NCBI RefSeq assembly: GCF_033095865.1
Contig: NZ_AP019365.1
Span: 440,001 to 504,000 of the forward strand
Direction of reading: 5' to 3'
DNA from: Pseudomonas sp. KU43P
GTDB lineage: Bacteria > Pseudomonadota > Gammaproteobacteria > Pseudomonadales > Pseudomonadaceae
Length of the DNA stretch: 64,000 bases
The first letter of the stretch is position 1, and every line of letters starts with the position of its first letter. The notes below the pieces were generated by a model, which ran no database searches, was not told the origin of the DNA, and saw nothing but the letters and a program-made list of their open reading frames with translations. The position numbers were made by a program, and so were the translations under genes. Of this stretch, positions 17,439-28,039 are shown piece by piece.

Positions 17439-18338
17439 TCAATTACTCGACAACCGATCCCCGCGGGCAAACCGCCAGGTCCGGATGATCTCCAGCCGGT
17501 CGAACTCCGCCAGGTCCCCGGTAAACGGTGCAAACGGCGCCGCCAGCCGCACGATGCGCTGCGCCGCCTGGTCCAGCACCGGCTGCCCGGATGACTCCAA
17601 CACCAGCACCTCGTACAGCGAGCCATCGCGGTTGATCGACACCATCATCCGCAAGTTGCCGTAGATCTGCTGCCGGCGCGCCTCGTCGGGGTAGTTGAGG
17701 TTACCCACCCGCTCGACCTTCTTGCGCCACTCTTCCTTGTACCAGGCACCCTTGTCGCGCATGGTCGAGGCAGCGTTCAGGCGATGGATGCGAGGCCGCT
17801 TGGCGTACATCTGCTGTTCGTTGGACAGCTCGGCTTCAAGGCTGGCGATCTGGCTCGACAGCTGCGAGCTGTCGAAGTCCGGCGTGGCGGCTGCAGGCTT
17901 GGGCTGTGGCTTGCTTTCTTTGGGCTTGGGCTCGACCTTCTGTGGCTTGGGCGCCTTGGTGACCACGGCGGATTTCTCCGGCGTTGGCGGCACTTCGGGC
18001 TTGGCCGCGGGCGGCGGGGTGATCTTGTTGATCTTGCTGTCCTGGAACGGCGCGACCTCGGTGGTCTTGGGCACCGCCTTCTTTTCCAGCGTGCCGCTGC
18101 CCTGCTGGTTGTCCTGGGCCTGGAAATCGGCCTTCTCGGGCGCTTTCTCGCTCTTGAAGGTGGCCAGGGTGATATCCATGGTCTGGCGGATTTCAGCCGG
18201 TTTGACCACGGTAAAGCCCACGCCAAGGATCAGCGCCAGGTGCACCAGTGCAGCCAGGAACAGGGTAAAGCCGAGCCGGTCCAGCGGGCGAACGCGGGGT
18301 GGCAGCAAATCGGCGGGGATGTCGGCAGGCAGCGTCAT
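17439..18338 (-). CDS. tonB: Energy transducer TonB
   Basis: The 299-residue protein spans the periplasm and passes proton-motive energy from ExbB-ExbD to outer-membrane siderophore receptors. It has a short cytoplasmic N-terminus, a membrane helix at about residues 24-44 (LGFTLFLAALVHLALILGVGFTVV), a Pro/Lys-rich linker (TPPPAAKPEVPPTPEKSAVV... KPKESKPQPKPAA), a coiled coil, and a C-terminal TonB domain (YPDEARRQQIYGNLRMMVSINRDGSLYEVLVLESSGQPVLDQAAQRIV). No exbBD genes are adjacent. It follows gshB by 91 bp, an order conserved in pseudomonads. Confidence 0.93.
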   Translation of the reverse strand: MTLPADIPADLLPPRVRPLDRLGFTLFLAALVHLALILGVGFTVVKPAEIRQTMDITLATFKSEKAPEKADFQAQDNQQGSGTLEKKAVPKTTEVAPFQDSKINKITPPPAAKPEVPPTPEKSAVVTKAPKPQKVEPKPKESKPQPKPAAATPDFDSSQLSSQIASLEAELSNEQQMYAKRPRIHRLNAASTMRDKGAWYKEEWRKKVERVGNLNYPDEARRQQIYGNLRMMVSINRDGSLYEVLVLESSGQPVLDQAAQRIVRLAAPFAPFTGDLAEFDRLEIIRTWRFARGDRLSSN

Positions 18339-18429
18339 CAGGTATCCAGCAACCGCAGGGCGGGGCAGCAGCTCAGTCGAATTAAACCGGCATCATACCC
18401 CACTCCGCGCCATTGCTCCGCGTCGGCGG

Positions 18430-19383
18430 TCAGCGCGCCTTGAGCTGGCGATCAATGGCATCCATCAACTTGCCACCGATATCGGTGTTGTAGGCTGCGT
18501 CGATCTCGCGGATGCAGGTCGGGCTGGTCACGTTGATCTCGGTGAGGTAATCGCCGATCACATCCAGGCCCACGAACAGCAGGCCCTTTTCGCGCAAGGT
18601 CGGGCCGACCTGGGCGGCGATCCAGCGGTCGCGCTCGCTCAGTGGGCGGGCTTCGCCGCGGCCACCGGCAGCCAGGTTGCCGCGGGTCTCGCCGCTGGCC
18701 GGGATGCGTGCCAGGCAGTAGTCGACCGGCTCGCCGTCGATCATCAGGATGCGCTTGTCGCCGTCCTTGATCGCCGGCAGGTAGGCCTGGGCCATGATCT
18801 GCTGGGCGCCCAGTGCGGTCAGGGTCTCGAGAATCACCGAGAGGTTGGGGTCGCCCACTCGGTGACGGAAGATCGAGGTGCCGCCCATGCCGTCCAGCGG
18901 CTTGAGGATCACGTCACCGTGCTCGGCGGCGAACTGGCGGATGATGTCCGGGCGACGGCTGACCAGGGTCGGCGGCGTGCACTGCGGGAACAGCGTGGCG
19001 AACAGTTTTTCGTTGCAGTCGCGCAGGCTCTGCGGGCGGTTGACCACCAGCACGCCTTCGGCCTCGGCCTGCTCCAGCAGGTAGGTGCTGTAGACGAACT
19101 CCATGTCGAACGGCGGATCCTTGCGCATCAGGATCACGTCCAGTTCGGCCAGCGGGCTGTCCTGTTCGTCGCCCAGCTCGAACCAGCGTTGCGGGTCGGC
19201 GAACACGTTGAGCGGGCGCATGCGGGCGCGGGCCTTGCCTTGCGCTTGGTACAGGTCGCGCTGCTCCATGTAGAACAGGCTCCAGCCGCGGGCCTGGGCG
19301 GCCAACAGCATGGCCAGCGAGCTGTCCTTCTTGTAGGAGATGGACGCGATGGGGTCCATGACAATGCCGAGGCGAACGCTCAT
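18430..19383 (-). CDS. gshB: Glutathione synthetase
   Basis: The 317-residue ATP-grasp ligase joins gamma-glutamylcysteine and glycine. It begins MSVRLGIVMDPIASISYKKDSSLAML, typical of bacterial GshB. Motifs include NRPQSLRDCNEKLFA, VILKPLDGMGGTSIFR, the ATP-grasp loop GGRGEARPL and the C-terminal GLDVIGDYLTEINVTSPTCIREID. It heads the run gshB-tonB-algH-ruvX-pyrRBC' on the minus strand and is divergent from the pilG operon. Confidence 0.97.
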   Translation of the reverse strand: MSVRLGIVMDPIASISYKKDSSLAMLLAAQARGWSLFYMEQRDLYQAQGKARARMRPLNVFADPQRWFELGDEQDSPLAELDVILMRKDPPFDMEFVYSTYLLEQAEAEGVLVVNRPQSLRDCNEKLFATLFPQCTPPTLVSRRPDIIRQFAAEHGDVILKPLDGMGGTSIFRHRVGDPNLSVILETLTALGAQQIMAQAYLPAIKDGDKRILMIDGEPVDYCLARIPASGETRGNLAAGGRGEARPLSERDRWIAAQVGPTLREKGLLFVGLDVIGDYLTEINVTSPTCIREIDAAYNTDIGGKLMDAIDRQLKAR

Positions 19384-19701
19384 GGGGGTGGTTCCTCTTG
19401 GCGGCGGGTGGCCGCGACGAATCGAAAGAAAAGTGGCTCAGGGTGGCGCCGCGAACGCCGCGGGTCAAGGGGTGGGGCAGATGGAATGGCTATCCGGAGT
19501 GTGCTAAAAATGCCAGTCACAGTGCTGTATCACAGGCCTTTGGGGCTGCTGCGCAGCCCATCGCTGGCAAGCCAGCCCCACAGCTACGGCGCCAATCTGC
19601 AGGAATGTGCTGTACCTGTGGGGGCTGGCTTGCCGGCGATAGGCCGCAGAGCGGCCTCGAGAGCGGCGTAACGTACAGTCAATTCCGACGGGTAGGCATC
19701 T
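19384..19701. promoter_or_regulatory. Divergent gshB / pilG intergenic region
   Basis: This 318-bp gap contains a paired REP hairpin (19541-19657) and otherwise no gene-like frame. Promoters for gshB (minus) and pilG (plus) must lie here; I could not identify clear -35/-10 boxes. A GGTAGG ribosome-binding site precedes pilG. Confidence 0.4.
19541..19657. repeat. Paired REP hairpin upstream of pilG
   Basis: Inverted REP units with the variant core ATCGCTGGCAAGCCAGC on one side and GCTTGCCGGCGAT on the other, with outer GGGGCTGC / GAGCGGCC partners. It is unusual in lying in a divergent promoter region rather than after a stop codon. Confidence 0.8.
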
Positions 19702-20103
19702 ATGGAACAACCCCTGAAGGTGATGGTGATCGACGATTCACGCACGATCCGCCGCACCGCGCAGATGCTGCTCGGCGAAGCGGGCTGCGAAGTGATCACC
19801 GCCAGTGACGGCTTCGATGCCCTGGCCAAGATCGTCGACCACCAGCCGCAGATCATTTTCGTCGACGTGCTCATGCCGCGCCTGGACGGTTACCAGACCT
19901 GCGCGGTGATCAAGCACAACAGCGCCTACAAGGACATCCCGGTGATTCTCCTGTCGTCACGCGATGGCCTGTTCGACAAGGCCCGCGGCCGGGTGGTCGG
20001 CTCCGACCAGTTCCTGACCAAGCCCTTTGGCAAGGAAGAACTGCTCGACGCGATCAGGGCCCACGTGCCCGGTTTCGTCGCGCAGGAACAACACGCACCC
20101 TGA
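19702..20103 (+). CDS. pilG: Type IV pilus response regulator PilG
   Basis: The 133-residue single-domain receiver has the phospho-acceptor Asp in IIFVDVLMPRLDGYQTC, the early acidic pair in VIDDSRTIRR and the conserved Lys in FLTKPFGKEEL. In P. aeruginosa PilG is phosphorylated by ChpA and promotes pilus extension and CyaB activity. It is the first gene of pilG-pilH-pilI-pilJ-chpA-chpC. Confidence 0.95.
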   Translation: MEQPLKVMVIDDSRTIRRTAQMLLGEAGCEVITASDGFDALAKIVDHQPQIIFVDVLMPRLDGYQTCAVIKHNSAYKDIPVILLSSRDGLFDKARGRVVGSDQFLTKPFGKEELLDAIRAHVPGFVAQEQHAP

Positions 20104-20149
20104 CCGCGCCCGAAGTGGCGCGGCCTCTATTTCCTGATGGGGAAGCAGC

Positions 20150-20515
20150 ATGGCCCGAATTCTGATTGTCGACGACTCGCCGACAGAGATGCACAAACTG
20201 ACCGCCTGGCTGGAAAAACACCAGCACCAGGTGCTCAAGGCCAGCAACGGTGCCGACGCCGTGGCCCTGGCTCGCCAGGAGAAGCCTGACGCGGTGTTGA
20301 TGGACATCGTCATGCCCGGCATGAACGGTTTCCAGGCCACCCGGCAATTGAGCAAGGACCCGGAAACCAGCTCGATTCCGGTGCTCATCGTCACCACCAA
20401 GGACCAGGAAACCGACCGAATCTGGGCGCAGCGCCAGGGCGCCCGCGGCTTCGTCACCAAACCGGTGGAAGAAGACGCGCTGATCGCCAAACTCAACGAA
20501 GTGCTGGGCGCTTGA
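20150..20515 (+). CDS. pilH: Type IV pilus response regulator PilH
   Basis: The 121-residue CheY-like receiver begins MARILIVDDSPTEMHKLTAWLEKHQHQVLKASNGADAV; the phospho-acceptor is in AVLMDIVMPGMNGFQATRQL and the Lys in GFVTKPVEED. PilH competes with PilG for phosphate from ChpA and is associated with retraction and signal termination. GGGGAAG precedes the start, and its stop overlaps the pilI TTG start. Confidence 0.95.
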   Translation: MARILIVDDSPTEMHKLTAWLEKHQHQVLKASNGADAVALARQEKPDAVLMDIVMPGMNGFQATRQLSKDPETSSIPVLIVTTKDQETDRIWAQRQGARGFVTKPVEEDALIAKLNEVLGA

Positions 20516-21066
20516 CCACCCGCCCCCAGGGCGCGTCGTTGACCGCCTTCGAGTTGTTGCTGGACATCGACCGGCGCTGCCGCCTGCTGGTGGCCGACCA
20601 GCCCCCGCATGACACTCGCCTGCAGCAATGGAGCGGTATCGGCTTTCGCATCGCCGGGCAGTGGTTCGTGGCGCCCATGGGCGAGGTCGCCGAAGTGTTG
20701 CGCGAACCGCGCAGCAGCCGCGTACCCGGCGTGCAACCGTGGGTGTGCGGGGTGGCCAACCTGCGTGGCCGGCTGCTGCCGGTAATGGACCTGAGCAGTT
20801 TCTTCGGCCTCGGTCCGGCAGCGCCGGGCAAGCAGCGCCGGGTGCTTGTGCTGGACCACGAAGACCTGTTTGTCGGCCTGCTGGTGGACGAAGTACTGGG
20901 CTTGCAGCATTTCGCCCTGAGTAGCCTGGAGCTGTCGCCGCCGCAGCCGCTGCTGCGCGCCGCGGCGCGTTTCGTCCAGGGGCATTTCCCGCGTGAGCGC
21001 AACTGGGCGATCTTCAGCCCCTTCGCCCTGGCCCAGGCGCCGGGCTTTCTCGATGTGGCGTTATAG
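20512..21066 (+). CDS. pilI: CheW-like adaptor PilI
   Basis: The 184-residue CheW-domain protein links the receptor PilJ to the kinase ChpA. The CheW core is visible in [59 protein letters not shown]. The best start is a TTG at 20512 that overlaps the pilH TGA (TTGA); no ATG lies near the expected N-terminus, though a TTG at 20536 is possible. pilJ follows after 11 bp. Confidence 0.92.
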   Translation: MTTRPQGASLTAFELLLDIDRRCRLLVADQPPHDTRLQQWSGIGFRIAGQWFVAPMGEVAEVLREPRSSRVPGVQPWVCGVANLRGRLLPVMDLSSFFGLGPAAPGKQRRVLVLDHEDLFVGLLVDEVLGLQHFALSSLELSPPQPLLRAAARFVQGHFPRERNWAIFSPFALAQAPGFLDVAL

Positions 21067-21077
21067 GACTTTCGAAC

Positions 21078-23138
21078 GTGAACAAGCCGGCCACCAGTGT
21101 CGCCCCCAACAGCATGACGCCGCGCACGCGCAGCATCGTGCAGATCACCGTGCTGTTCGTGGTGCTGATCCTGTCGATCATCCTGCTGTTCGCCAACTTT
21201 GCCTACCTCAACACCCAGTCCAACCACGACAAGCAGTACATCGGCCACGCCGGCGAACTGCGCGTGCTGTCCCAGCGCATCGCCAAGAACGCCACCGAGG
21301 CGGCGGCCGGCAAGGCCCTGGCGTTCAAGCTGCTGTCGGATGCGCGCAACGATTTCGAACGGCGCTGGAGCTACCTGCGCGAGGGTGACAAGTCCACTGG
21401 CCTGCCTGCTGCACCGGTCGGCGTGCGCGATGAAATGGAAGCCGTGCGCCAGGACTGGGAAAATCTGCGCAAGAATACCGACACCATTCTCGCCAGCGAA
21501 CAGACCGTGCTGTCGCTGCACCAGGTGGCGGCTACCCTCGCCGAAACCGTGCCGCAGTTGCAGGTCGAATACGAGAAAGTGGTCGAGATCCTGCTGCAGA
21601 GCGGCGCACCGGCCAATCAGGTGGTGGTGGCCCAGCGCCAGTTGCTGCTCGCCGAGCGCATCCTTGGCTCGGTCAATACGGTGTTGGCCGGCGACGACAC
21701 CGCCGCCCAGGCTGCCGATGCCTTTGGCCGTGACGCCAGCCGTTTTGGTCAAGTACTTGAAGGCATGCTCGCCGGCAACCCAGCGATCCAGGTTACCCGT
21801 GTGGAAGATGCCGACGCCCGTGCGCGGCTGGCGGAAATCGCCGAGCTGTTCCAGTTCGTTGCTGGCTCGGTGGATGAAATCCTCGAAACCTCGCCCGAGC
21901 TGTTCCGAGTGCGTGAGGCTGCGGGCAATATCTTCAGCCTGTCGCAGACCCTGCTCGAAGAAGCCTCGCACCTGGCCAACGGCTTCGAGAACCTGGCCGG
22001 GAGCCGCACCCTCGACACCGTCGGCGGCTATGTGCTCGGCCTGCTGGCGCTGGCCTCGATCATCCTGATCGGCCTGGTGATGGTGCGCACCACCAACCGC
22101 CAGCTGCGCGAGACCGCCGAAAAGAACGAACGTAACCAGCAGGCGATCATGCGCCTGCTCGATGAAATCGAGGAACTGGCTGACGGCGACCTGACTGTCA
22201 CCGTGTCGGTCACCGAGGACTTCACCGGTGCCATCGCCGACTCGATCAACTATTCGGTCGACCAGTTGCGCGACCTGGTCGCAACCATCAACCACAGTGC
22301 CGAACAAGTGGCAGCGGCCGTGCAGGACACCCAGAACACCGCCCGTCAGCTGGCCAAGGCTTCGGAGCATCAGGCCGACCAGATCAGCGAAGCGTCGGAG
22401 GCGGTGGGCGACATGGTCGAGTCGATCGACCGGGTTTCGGCCCATGCCTACGAGTCGGCCAAGGTGGCGGAGCGGTCGGTGGCCATTGCCAACAAGGGCA
22501 ACGAAGTGGTGCACAACACCATCGACGGCATGGACAACATTCGCGAGCAGATCCAGGACACCGCCAAGCGGATCAAGCGCCTGGGCGAGTCGTCCCAGGA
22601 GATTGGCGATATCGTTAGCCTGATCGACGACATTGCCGACCAGACCAACATCCTGGCATTGAACGCAGCGATCCAGGCGTCGCTCGCAGGCGAGGCAGGC
22701 CGCGGCTTTGCCGTGGTAGCCGATGAAGTGCAGCGGCTGGCGGAGCGGTCTTCCTCGGCCACGCGGCAGATCGAGGCGCTGGTGCGGACCATTCAGGCCG
22801 ACACCAACGAGGCGGTGATCTCCATGGAGCAGACCACTGCCGAGGTGGTGCGTGGTGCGCGCCTGGCCCAGGATGCCGGTGTGGCGCTGGCCGAGATCGA
22901 AGGCGTATCGCAGAACCTCGCCGAACTTATCCACAGCATCTCCGACGCCGCCCAGTTGCAGACGTCTTCGGCAGGGCAGATTTCCCACACCATGGCCGTG
23001 ATCCAGCAGATTACCGCGCAGACTTCCGCCGGTTCCGGCGCCACCGCCGACAGCATCCGCCACCTGGCCCGCATGGCCAGCGAGATGCGCCGCTCGGTGT
23101 CTGGCTTCACCCTGCCGGCACCGGCCGAGCGCCGTTGA
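21078..23138 (+). CDS. pilJ: Methyl-accepting chemotaxis-like receptor PilJ
   Basis: The 686-residue receptor starts at GTG 21078. It has a first membrane helix near residues 14-36 ([24 protein letters not shown]), a periplasmic region of about 270 residues with PilJ-type segments ([20 protein letters not shown]), a second membrane helix near residues 314-336 ([21 protein letters not shown]), a HAMP-like region, and the signalling hairpin with tip [41 protein letters not shown]. Its stop lies just upstream of chpA. The pilK methyltransferase gene present at this point in P. aeruginosa is absent. Confidence 0.95.
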   Translation: MNKPATSVAPNSMTPRTRSIVQITVLFVVLILSIILLFANFAYLNTQSNHDKQYIGHAGELRVLSQRIAKNATEAAAGKALAFKLLSDARNDFERRWSYLREGDKSTGLPAAPVGVRDEMEAVRQDWENLRKNTDTILASEQTVLSLHQVAATLAETVPQLQVEYEKVVEILLQSGAPANQVVVAQRQLLLAERILGSVNTVLAGDDTAAQAADAFGRDASRFGQVLEGMLAGNPAIQVTRVEDADARARLAEIAELFQFVAGSVDEILETSPELFRVREAAGNIFSLSQTLLEEASHLANGFENLAGSRTLDTVGGYVLGLLALASIILIGLVMVRTTNRQLRETAEKNERNQQAIMRLLDEIEELADGDLTVTVSVTEDFTGAIADSINYSVDQLRDLVATINHSAEQVAAAVQDTQNTARQLAKASEHQADQISEASEAVGDMVESIDRVSAHAYESAKVAERSVAIANKGNEVVHNTIDGMDNIREQIQDTAKRIKRLGESSQEIGDIVSLIDDIADQTNILALNAAIQASLAGEAGRGFAVVADEVQRLAERSSSATRQIEALVRTIQADTNEAVISMEQTTAEVVRGARLAQDAGVALAEIEGVSQNLAELIHSISDAAQLQTSSAGQISHTMAVIQQITAQTSAGSGATADSIRHLARMASEMRRSVSGFTLPAPAERR

Positions 23139-23149
23139 GGGAAATGCCC

Positions 23150-26100
23150 ATGGCTTCTGCAGCAGTGAACCCGGAACGGCACGACACGGTCGCCCTGGCC
23201 TGGACCCGGGCGGCCATCCTCGACTGCCTGGGCCAGGCGCGCCAGGCATTGGAGCGCTTTGCCGGCGAGACCGACGACCGCTCCATCCTGGCGTTCGTGG
23301 TGGACAACTTGCACCAGGTGCATGGCTGCCTGCGCATGCTCGAACTGCGAGGCGCCACACGTCTGGCCGAAGAGCTGGAGCTGCTGGCCAAAGCGTTGGC
23401 CGAGGGCCAGGTGAGCCCGCGTGGCGACTGCCTGGGCCCGCTGTTTCGCGGGTTGGAGCAACTGCCCTCATACCTCGAGCGTCTGCGCGGGGCGCGCCAC
23501 GACCTGCCGCTGGTGATGCTGCCGCTGCTCAACCAGCTACGTGCCTGCCGAGGTGTCGAGCCGCTGGCCCAGGGCAGCTTGATCAGCGGCGCGGCCCAGC
23601 GTTTTGCCGGCTCCGATGACCTGGCCAACCTCGACCTGTCCCTGGGCAACTGGCGTGAGCAGGTGCAGGCCGGGCCGGGCCGCGATGCTCTGCGTTCGGT
23701 GGTGACCGCCTTGTGCGATGACCTGGTGCGGATCAAGGAGCGCCTGGACCAGTTCGTGCGGGGCGATCGCCTGCACATAGAACAACTGGACGCCTTGCTC
23801 GCACCGCTGCGACATGTTGCCGACACCTTGGCCGTTCTGGGCTTCCAGCAGCCTCGGCGGGTCATCATCGACCAGGTCCTGGCGTTGCAGGCGCTGGCCC
23901 AGGGTGAACGTGCGGTGGATGACCCGGTGCTGATGGATGTGGCGGGTGCACTGCTGTACGTGGAGGCCAGCCTCAATGGCATGGTCGGCCCGTTGGAAGA
24001 GGGCGGGCAGAACGGCTTGCCCGGCTCGGACCTGGCAGAGATTCGCCAGTTGGTGCTGAACGAATCGTTGTCGGTCTTGCAGCAGGCCAAAGACCTGATC
24101 GGTGACTGCCTGGAGTCCGATTGGCCCCGGCAACGCCTGCAGCCATTGCCTGGCTTGTTGCAGCAGGTGCGCGGGGCATTGGCGATGCTGATGCTGCCAG
24201 CCGCCGCGCAGGTATTCGGCGGCTGCGCGGGCTACGTGCAGGGCTGGTTGCAGCACCTGGATGTGGAGCCGCCGGCGCAGGAGCTGGATCATTTGGCGCA
24301 AGCGCTGAGTGCGGGCGAGTGCTACCTGCAATGGCGAGTGGCCGACCCTCTCGCCGATGGCCAGCCATTTCTCGAAATGGCCCGCGCCAGCCTGGCGGCG
24401 TTGGGCGTGCAGTGCAGCCATGGCGAGGCCGCGAGTCATGACGGTGACAGCGATGGCATCGATGATGAACTGCGCGAGGTGTTTCTCGAAGAGGCCGGTG
24501 AGTTATTGCCGGAAATCGAGCGCCACTGGCTGCGCTGGCGCGCCGACAACAGCCTGCGTGACGCCCTGGTTGAAGTACGCCGCGACCTGCACACGCTCAA
24601 GGGCAGCGGGCGCATGGTGCATGCCCAGGCTGTTGCCGAGCTGGCCTGGGGCGGCGAACACCTGCTCAACCGTGTCCTGGAAGGGCGCATCGCGCTGGCG
24701 CCAGAGGGGGCCGTGGCGCTGCAGCAGGTCGTGGTACACCTGCCCGACCTGCTGGCCGATTTCGCTGCGGGGCAGATGCCGCAAGTCACCGAGATCGAGC
24801 AGCTGGCCAGCCACCTGCACGCGCTGGCTGAAAACGACACCCCCATTGGTGTCGAAATCGAGGGCCTCGACCCGCAACTGCTGGAAATCTTCCGCAATGA
24901 AGCACAGGGCCATCTGGCCAGCCTGGACACTTTCCTGCAAGCGGCCAGCGGGCAGGACACGCCGGTCAGCGATGACCTGCAGCGCGCGTTGCATACGCTG
25001 AAGGGCAGTGCCGCGATGGCCGGCGTAATGCCGATTGCCGAGTTGGCGACGGCCTTTGATCGTCTGGTCCGCGAGTACCGTGGCCACCAGTTGCCGTTGC
25101 AGGGTGCCGAAATCGCCTGGCTGGAGTTGGCGCATGTCCTGTTCCAGCAGGGCTTGGGGCAGTTGGGCAGCACCCCGCTGGCTGCCATTCCCGGCGCGGC
25201 GCAGTTGATCGAGCAGGTCGGCGAAGCGGTGGATGAACGCCTGGCCTCCCTGCATGACGAGCAATCCCATGCGCGGCGCAACGCACGCGACCCGCAACGC
25301 ACAGCCATCTTCCTGGCCCAGGCCATGGACATACTGCTGGATGCCGAGTCGCTGCTCTCGCGCTGGCAAGAGCAACCCGGTCAGCGTCAGTCGCTGGACA
25401 GCCTGCTCGACGAGCTGACCACCTTGTGCCACGCGGCCCACCTGGCCGACCTCTGGCAGATGGATGACGTGTGCGAAGCGCTCCTGGACCTCTACGGGGC
25501 GGTGGAAGAGGGCAGCCTGGGCGCCGATGCGCACTTTTTTGCCCAGGCCCGACAAGCCCATGAGGTGCTGTTGGATATGCTCGACGAGGTGGCGGCCGGC
25601 CAAGAGCTGACGCCACGCCCCGACTGCGTCGACGGCCTGCGAGCCTTGCTGGCCGGTGCGCTGGCGCCGGAGGCCACTGGCCTGGTGGCACCGGGTTCGG
25701 TGACGGCGCTGAGCGCACCGCCGGAACTGGCCGAGGAGGCCGACAGCCCGGGCGACAAAGAGCTGCTGGAAGTCTTCCTCGAGGAAAGCTCGGATATCGT
25801 CGAGAGCGCCGCCGCCGCGTTGGCACGCTGGCAAGCCGACCCGCGCAACAGCGTCGAGGTGGAGAACCTGCTGCGCGACCTGCACACCCTCAAGGGTGGC
25901 GCGCGCATGGTCGAGATCGCTGCCATCGGCGACCTGGCCCACGAACTGGAATTTCTCTACGAACTGCTGGCTGCCGGACGCCTGCCGGCCAGCGCGGCGC
26001 TGTTCGCCCTGCTGCAGAATTGCCACGACCGCCTGGCGCACATGCTCGATGCCGTGCGCCTGGGCCAGCCGCTGCACGCCGCCACCGCGCTGATCGACTA

Positions 26101-28039
26101 CATCCGCAACTTCAGCAGTGCCGCGCTCACCGACAGCGCCGCCGGCCAGGCACCGGCCGAAGCGGCGCCCGCCGATCAGCCCAGCGCCGCACCGGAGCGC
26201 GCAGCCGGCGATATGGTCAAGGTCGACGCCGAGCTGCTCGATGACCTGGGCAACCTGGCTGGAGAGCATTCGGTGATCCGTGGGCGCATCGAACAGCAGG
26301 TCAACGACGCCCAGTTCGCCCTGAACGAGATGGAAACCACCCTGGAGCGCATGCGCGATCAGTTGCTGCGCCTGGACAACGAGACCCAAGGGCGGATCAG
26401 CAGCCGTCAGCCGTTCGAAGGCGACGCCTATGAAGACTTCGACCCGCTGGAGATGGATCGCCATTCCCAGTTGCAGCAGTTGTCGCGGGCCTTGTTCGAA
26501 TCGGCCTCAGACTTGCTTGACCTGAAGGAGACCCTGGCCCAGCGCGCCCAGGAAGCCTACAGCCTGCTGCAGCAGCAGGCGCGGGTGAACAGCCAGTTGC
26601 AGGAAGGCCTGACGGCCACCCTGATGGTGCCGTTCGAACGCCTGGTGCCACGCCTGCAGCGGGTGGTGCGGCAAGTGGCGTCCGAGTTGGGCAAACAGGT
26701 CGAACTGGTGGTGGGCAACGCCGAAGGCGAGCTGGACCGCAGCGTGCTCGAACGCATGGTCGCGCCGCTTGAGCACATGCTGCGCAATGCCGTCGACCAT
26801 GGCTTGGAATCGCGCGAAGTGCGCCTGGCTGCCGGTAAGCCGGAGCAGGGCACCATTGCCTTGAACTTGCTGCACGAAGGCGCCGATATCGTCATCGAAA
26901 TGACCGATGATGGCGCCGGGGTACCACTGGAAGCCGTGCGTCGCAAGGCCATCAAGCGCGGCCTGCTCGACCCCCAGGCCAACCTGAGCGACCACGAGAT
27001 TCTCCAGTTCATCCTGCGGCCTGGGTTTTCCACGGCCGAGAAGATTACCCAGATTTCCGGGCGCGGCCTGGGCATGGACGTGGTGCACGAAGAGGTCAAG
27101 CAACTGGGCGGCTCGATGACCATCGAATCGGCCCAGGGCAAGGGCGCCCGCTTCCTCATTCGCTTGCCGTTCACGGTGTCGATCAACCGCGCGCTGATGG
27201 TGCACCTGGGCGAAGAGCAGTACGCCATACCACTCAACACCATAGAAGGGATCGTCCGTGTGCCGCCGGCCGAACTGGCCGCCTGCTATCAGCTTGAGGT
27301 GCCGCATTACGTGTATGCCGGCCATGAATACCAGCTGCGTTACCTGGGCGAGTTGCTGCAAGGGCTACCAAGGCCCGGCCTGCTGGGGCAGAGCGTGCCG
27401 CTGCCGGTGCTACTGGTGCATTCCCAAGAGCAATCGTTCGCGATCCAGGTCGACAGCCTGTCGCCGAGCCGTGAGATCGTGGTGAAAAGCCTTGGCCCGC
27501 AGTTTGCGGCCGTGGCCGGGCTTTCGGGCGCGACCCTGCTCGGCGATGGCCGGGTAGTGCTGATTCTCGACCTGCTCGGCCAGTTGCGCGGCCAGCAACG
27601 CCGCCTGGCGCGCCTGCCGGGCGGCAGCGGAGTACAGAACACGCTGTTCGGGCCCGCGCCACGCCGCGCCTTGCTGGTGATGGTGGTGGACGACTCGGTG
27701 ACCGTGCGCAAGGTCACCAGCCGCCTGCTCGAGCGCCACGGCATGAGCGTGCTGACCGCCAAGGACGGGGTCGATGCCATGGCCCTGCTGGATGAACACC
27801 GCCCAGACGTGCTGCTGCTGGATATCGAGATGCCGCGCATGGATGGCTTCGAAGTGGCCACACGCATTCGCCGCGACGAGCGGCTCAAGGACATGCCGAT
27901 CATCATGATTACCTCGCGCACCGGGCAGAAACACCGCGACCGGGCCATGGCCATCGGCGTCAACGACTACCTGGGCAAGCCGTATCAGGAGTCGGTCTTG
28001 CTGCAGAGCATCGCCCATTGGAGCCAGCACCATGCTTGA
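23150..28039 (+). CDS. chpA: Hybrid chemotaxis kinase ChpA (PilL)
   Basis: The 1629-residue CheA-type kinase passes phosphate to PilG and PilH. I chose ATG 23150 because GAGG lies nine bases upstream; a TTG at 23135 overlaps the pilJ stop. I can see four Hpt-like domains with His at residues 55 (NLHQVHG, degenerate), 481 (DLHTLKGSG), 615 (ALHTLKGSA) and 912 (DLHTLKGGA). They are followed by the dimerisation helices (from about 1030), an HATPase domain with N-box LRNAVDHGLE (about 1208), DDGAGV (about 1252) and GRGLGMDVV (about 1306), a CheW domain (about 1340-1485) and a C-terminal receiver with Asp1558 in LLLDIEMPRMDG. This is shorter than P. aeruginosa ChpA, which has eight phosphotransfer sites in about 2470 residues. 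Confidence 0.95.
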   Translation: MASAAVNPERHDTVALAWTRAAILDCLGQARQALERFAGETDDRSILAFVVDNLHQVHGCLRMLELRGATRLAEELELLAKALAEGQVSPRGDCLGPLFRGLEQLPSYLERLRGARHDLPLVMLPLLNQLRACRGVEPLAQGSLISGAAQRFAGSDDLANLDLSLGNWREQVQAGPGRDALRSVVTALCDDLVRIKERLDQFVRGDRLHIEQLDALLAPLRHVADTLAVLGFQQPRRVIIDQVLALQALAQGERAVDDPVLMDVAGALLYVEASLNGMVGPLEEGGQNGLPGSDLAEIRQLVLNESLSVLQQAKDLIGDCLESDWPRQRLQPLPGLLQQVRGALAMLMLPAAAQVFGGCAGYVQGWLQHLDVEPPAQELDHLAQALSAGECYLQWRVADPLADGQPFLEMARASLAALGVQCSHGEAASHDGDSDGIDDELREVFLEEAGELLPEIERHWLRWRADNSLRDALVEVRRDLHTLKGSGRMVHAQAVAELAWGGEHLLNRVLEGRIALAPEGAVALQQVVVHLPDLLADFAAGQMPQVTEIEQLASHLHALAENDTPIGVEIEGLDPQLLEIFRNEAQGHLASLDTFLQAASGQDTPVSDDLQRALHTLKGSAAMAGVMPIAELATAFDRLVREYRGHQLPLQGAEIAWLELAHVLFQQGLGQLGSTPLAAIPGAAQLIEQVGEAVDERLASLHDEQSHARRNARDPQRTAIFLAQAMDILLDAESLLSRWQEQPGQRQSLDSLLDELTTLCHAAHLADLWQMDDVCEALLDLYGAVEEGSLGADAHFFAQARQAHEVLLDMLDEVAAGQELTPRPDCVDGLRALLAGALAPEATGLVAPGSVTALSAPPELAEEADSPGDKELLEVFLEESSDIVESAAAALARWQADPRNSVEVENLLRDLHTLKGGARMVEIAAIGDLAHELEFLYELLAAGRLPASAALFALLQNCHDRLAHMLDAVRLGQPLHAATALIDYIRNFSSAALTDSAAGQAPAEAAPADQPSAAPERAAGDMVKVDAELLDDLGNLAGEHSVIRGRIEQQVNDAQFALNEMETTLERMRDQLLRLDNETQGRISSRQPFEGDAYEDFDPLEMDRHSQLQQLSRALFESASDLLDLKETLAQRAQEAYSLLQQQARVNSQLQEGLTATLMVPFERLVPRLQRVVRQVASELGKQVELVVGNAEGELDRSVLERMVAPLEHMLRNAVDHGLESREVRLAAGKPEQGTIALNLLHEGADIVIEMTDDGAGVPLEAVRRKAIKRGLLDPQANLSDHEILQFILRPGFSTAEKITQISGRGLGMDVVHEEVKQLGGSMTIESAQGKGARFLIRLPFTVSINRALMVHLGEEQYAIPLNTIEGIVRVPPAELAACYQLEVPHYVYAGHEYQLRYLGELLQGLPRPGLLGQSVPLPVLLVHSQEQSFAIQVDSLSPSREIVVKSLGPQFAAVAGLSGATLLGDGRVVLILDLLGQLRGQQRRLARLPGGSGVQNTLFGPAPRRALLVMVVDDSVTVRKVTSRLLERHGMSVLTAKDGVDAMALLDEHRPDVLLLDIEMPRMDGFEVATRIRRDERLKDMPIIMITSRTGQKHRDRAMAIGVNDYLGKPYQESVLLQSIAHWSQHHA

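Noticed and set aside
19384..19701. Possible small RNA gene in the gshB-pilG gap
   Set aside because: The only structure is a REP pair; no promoter-terminator arrangement could be read.
20493..23471. 992-codon minus-strand frame opposite pilI-pilJ
   Set aside because: High-GC shadow of confidently identified genes; low-complexity residues and no ribosome-binding site.
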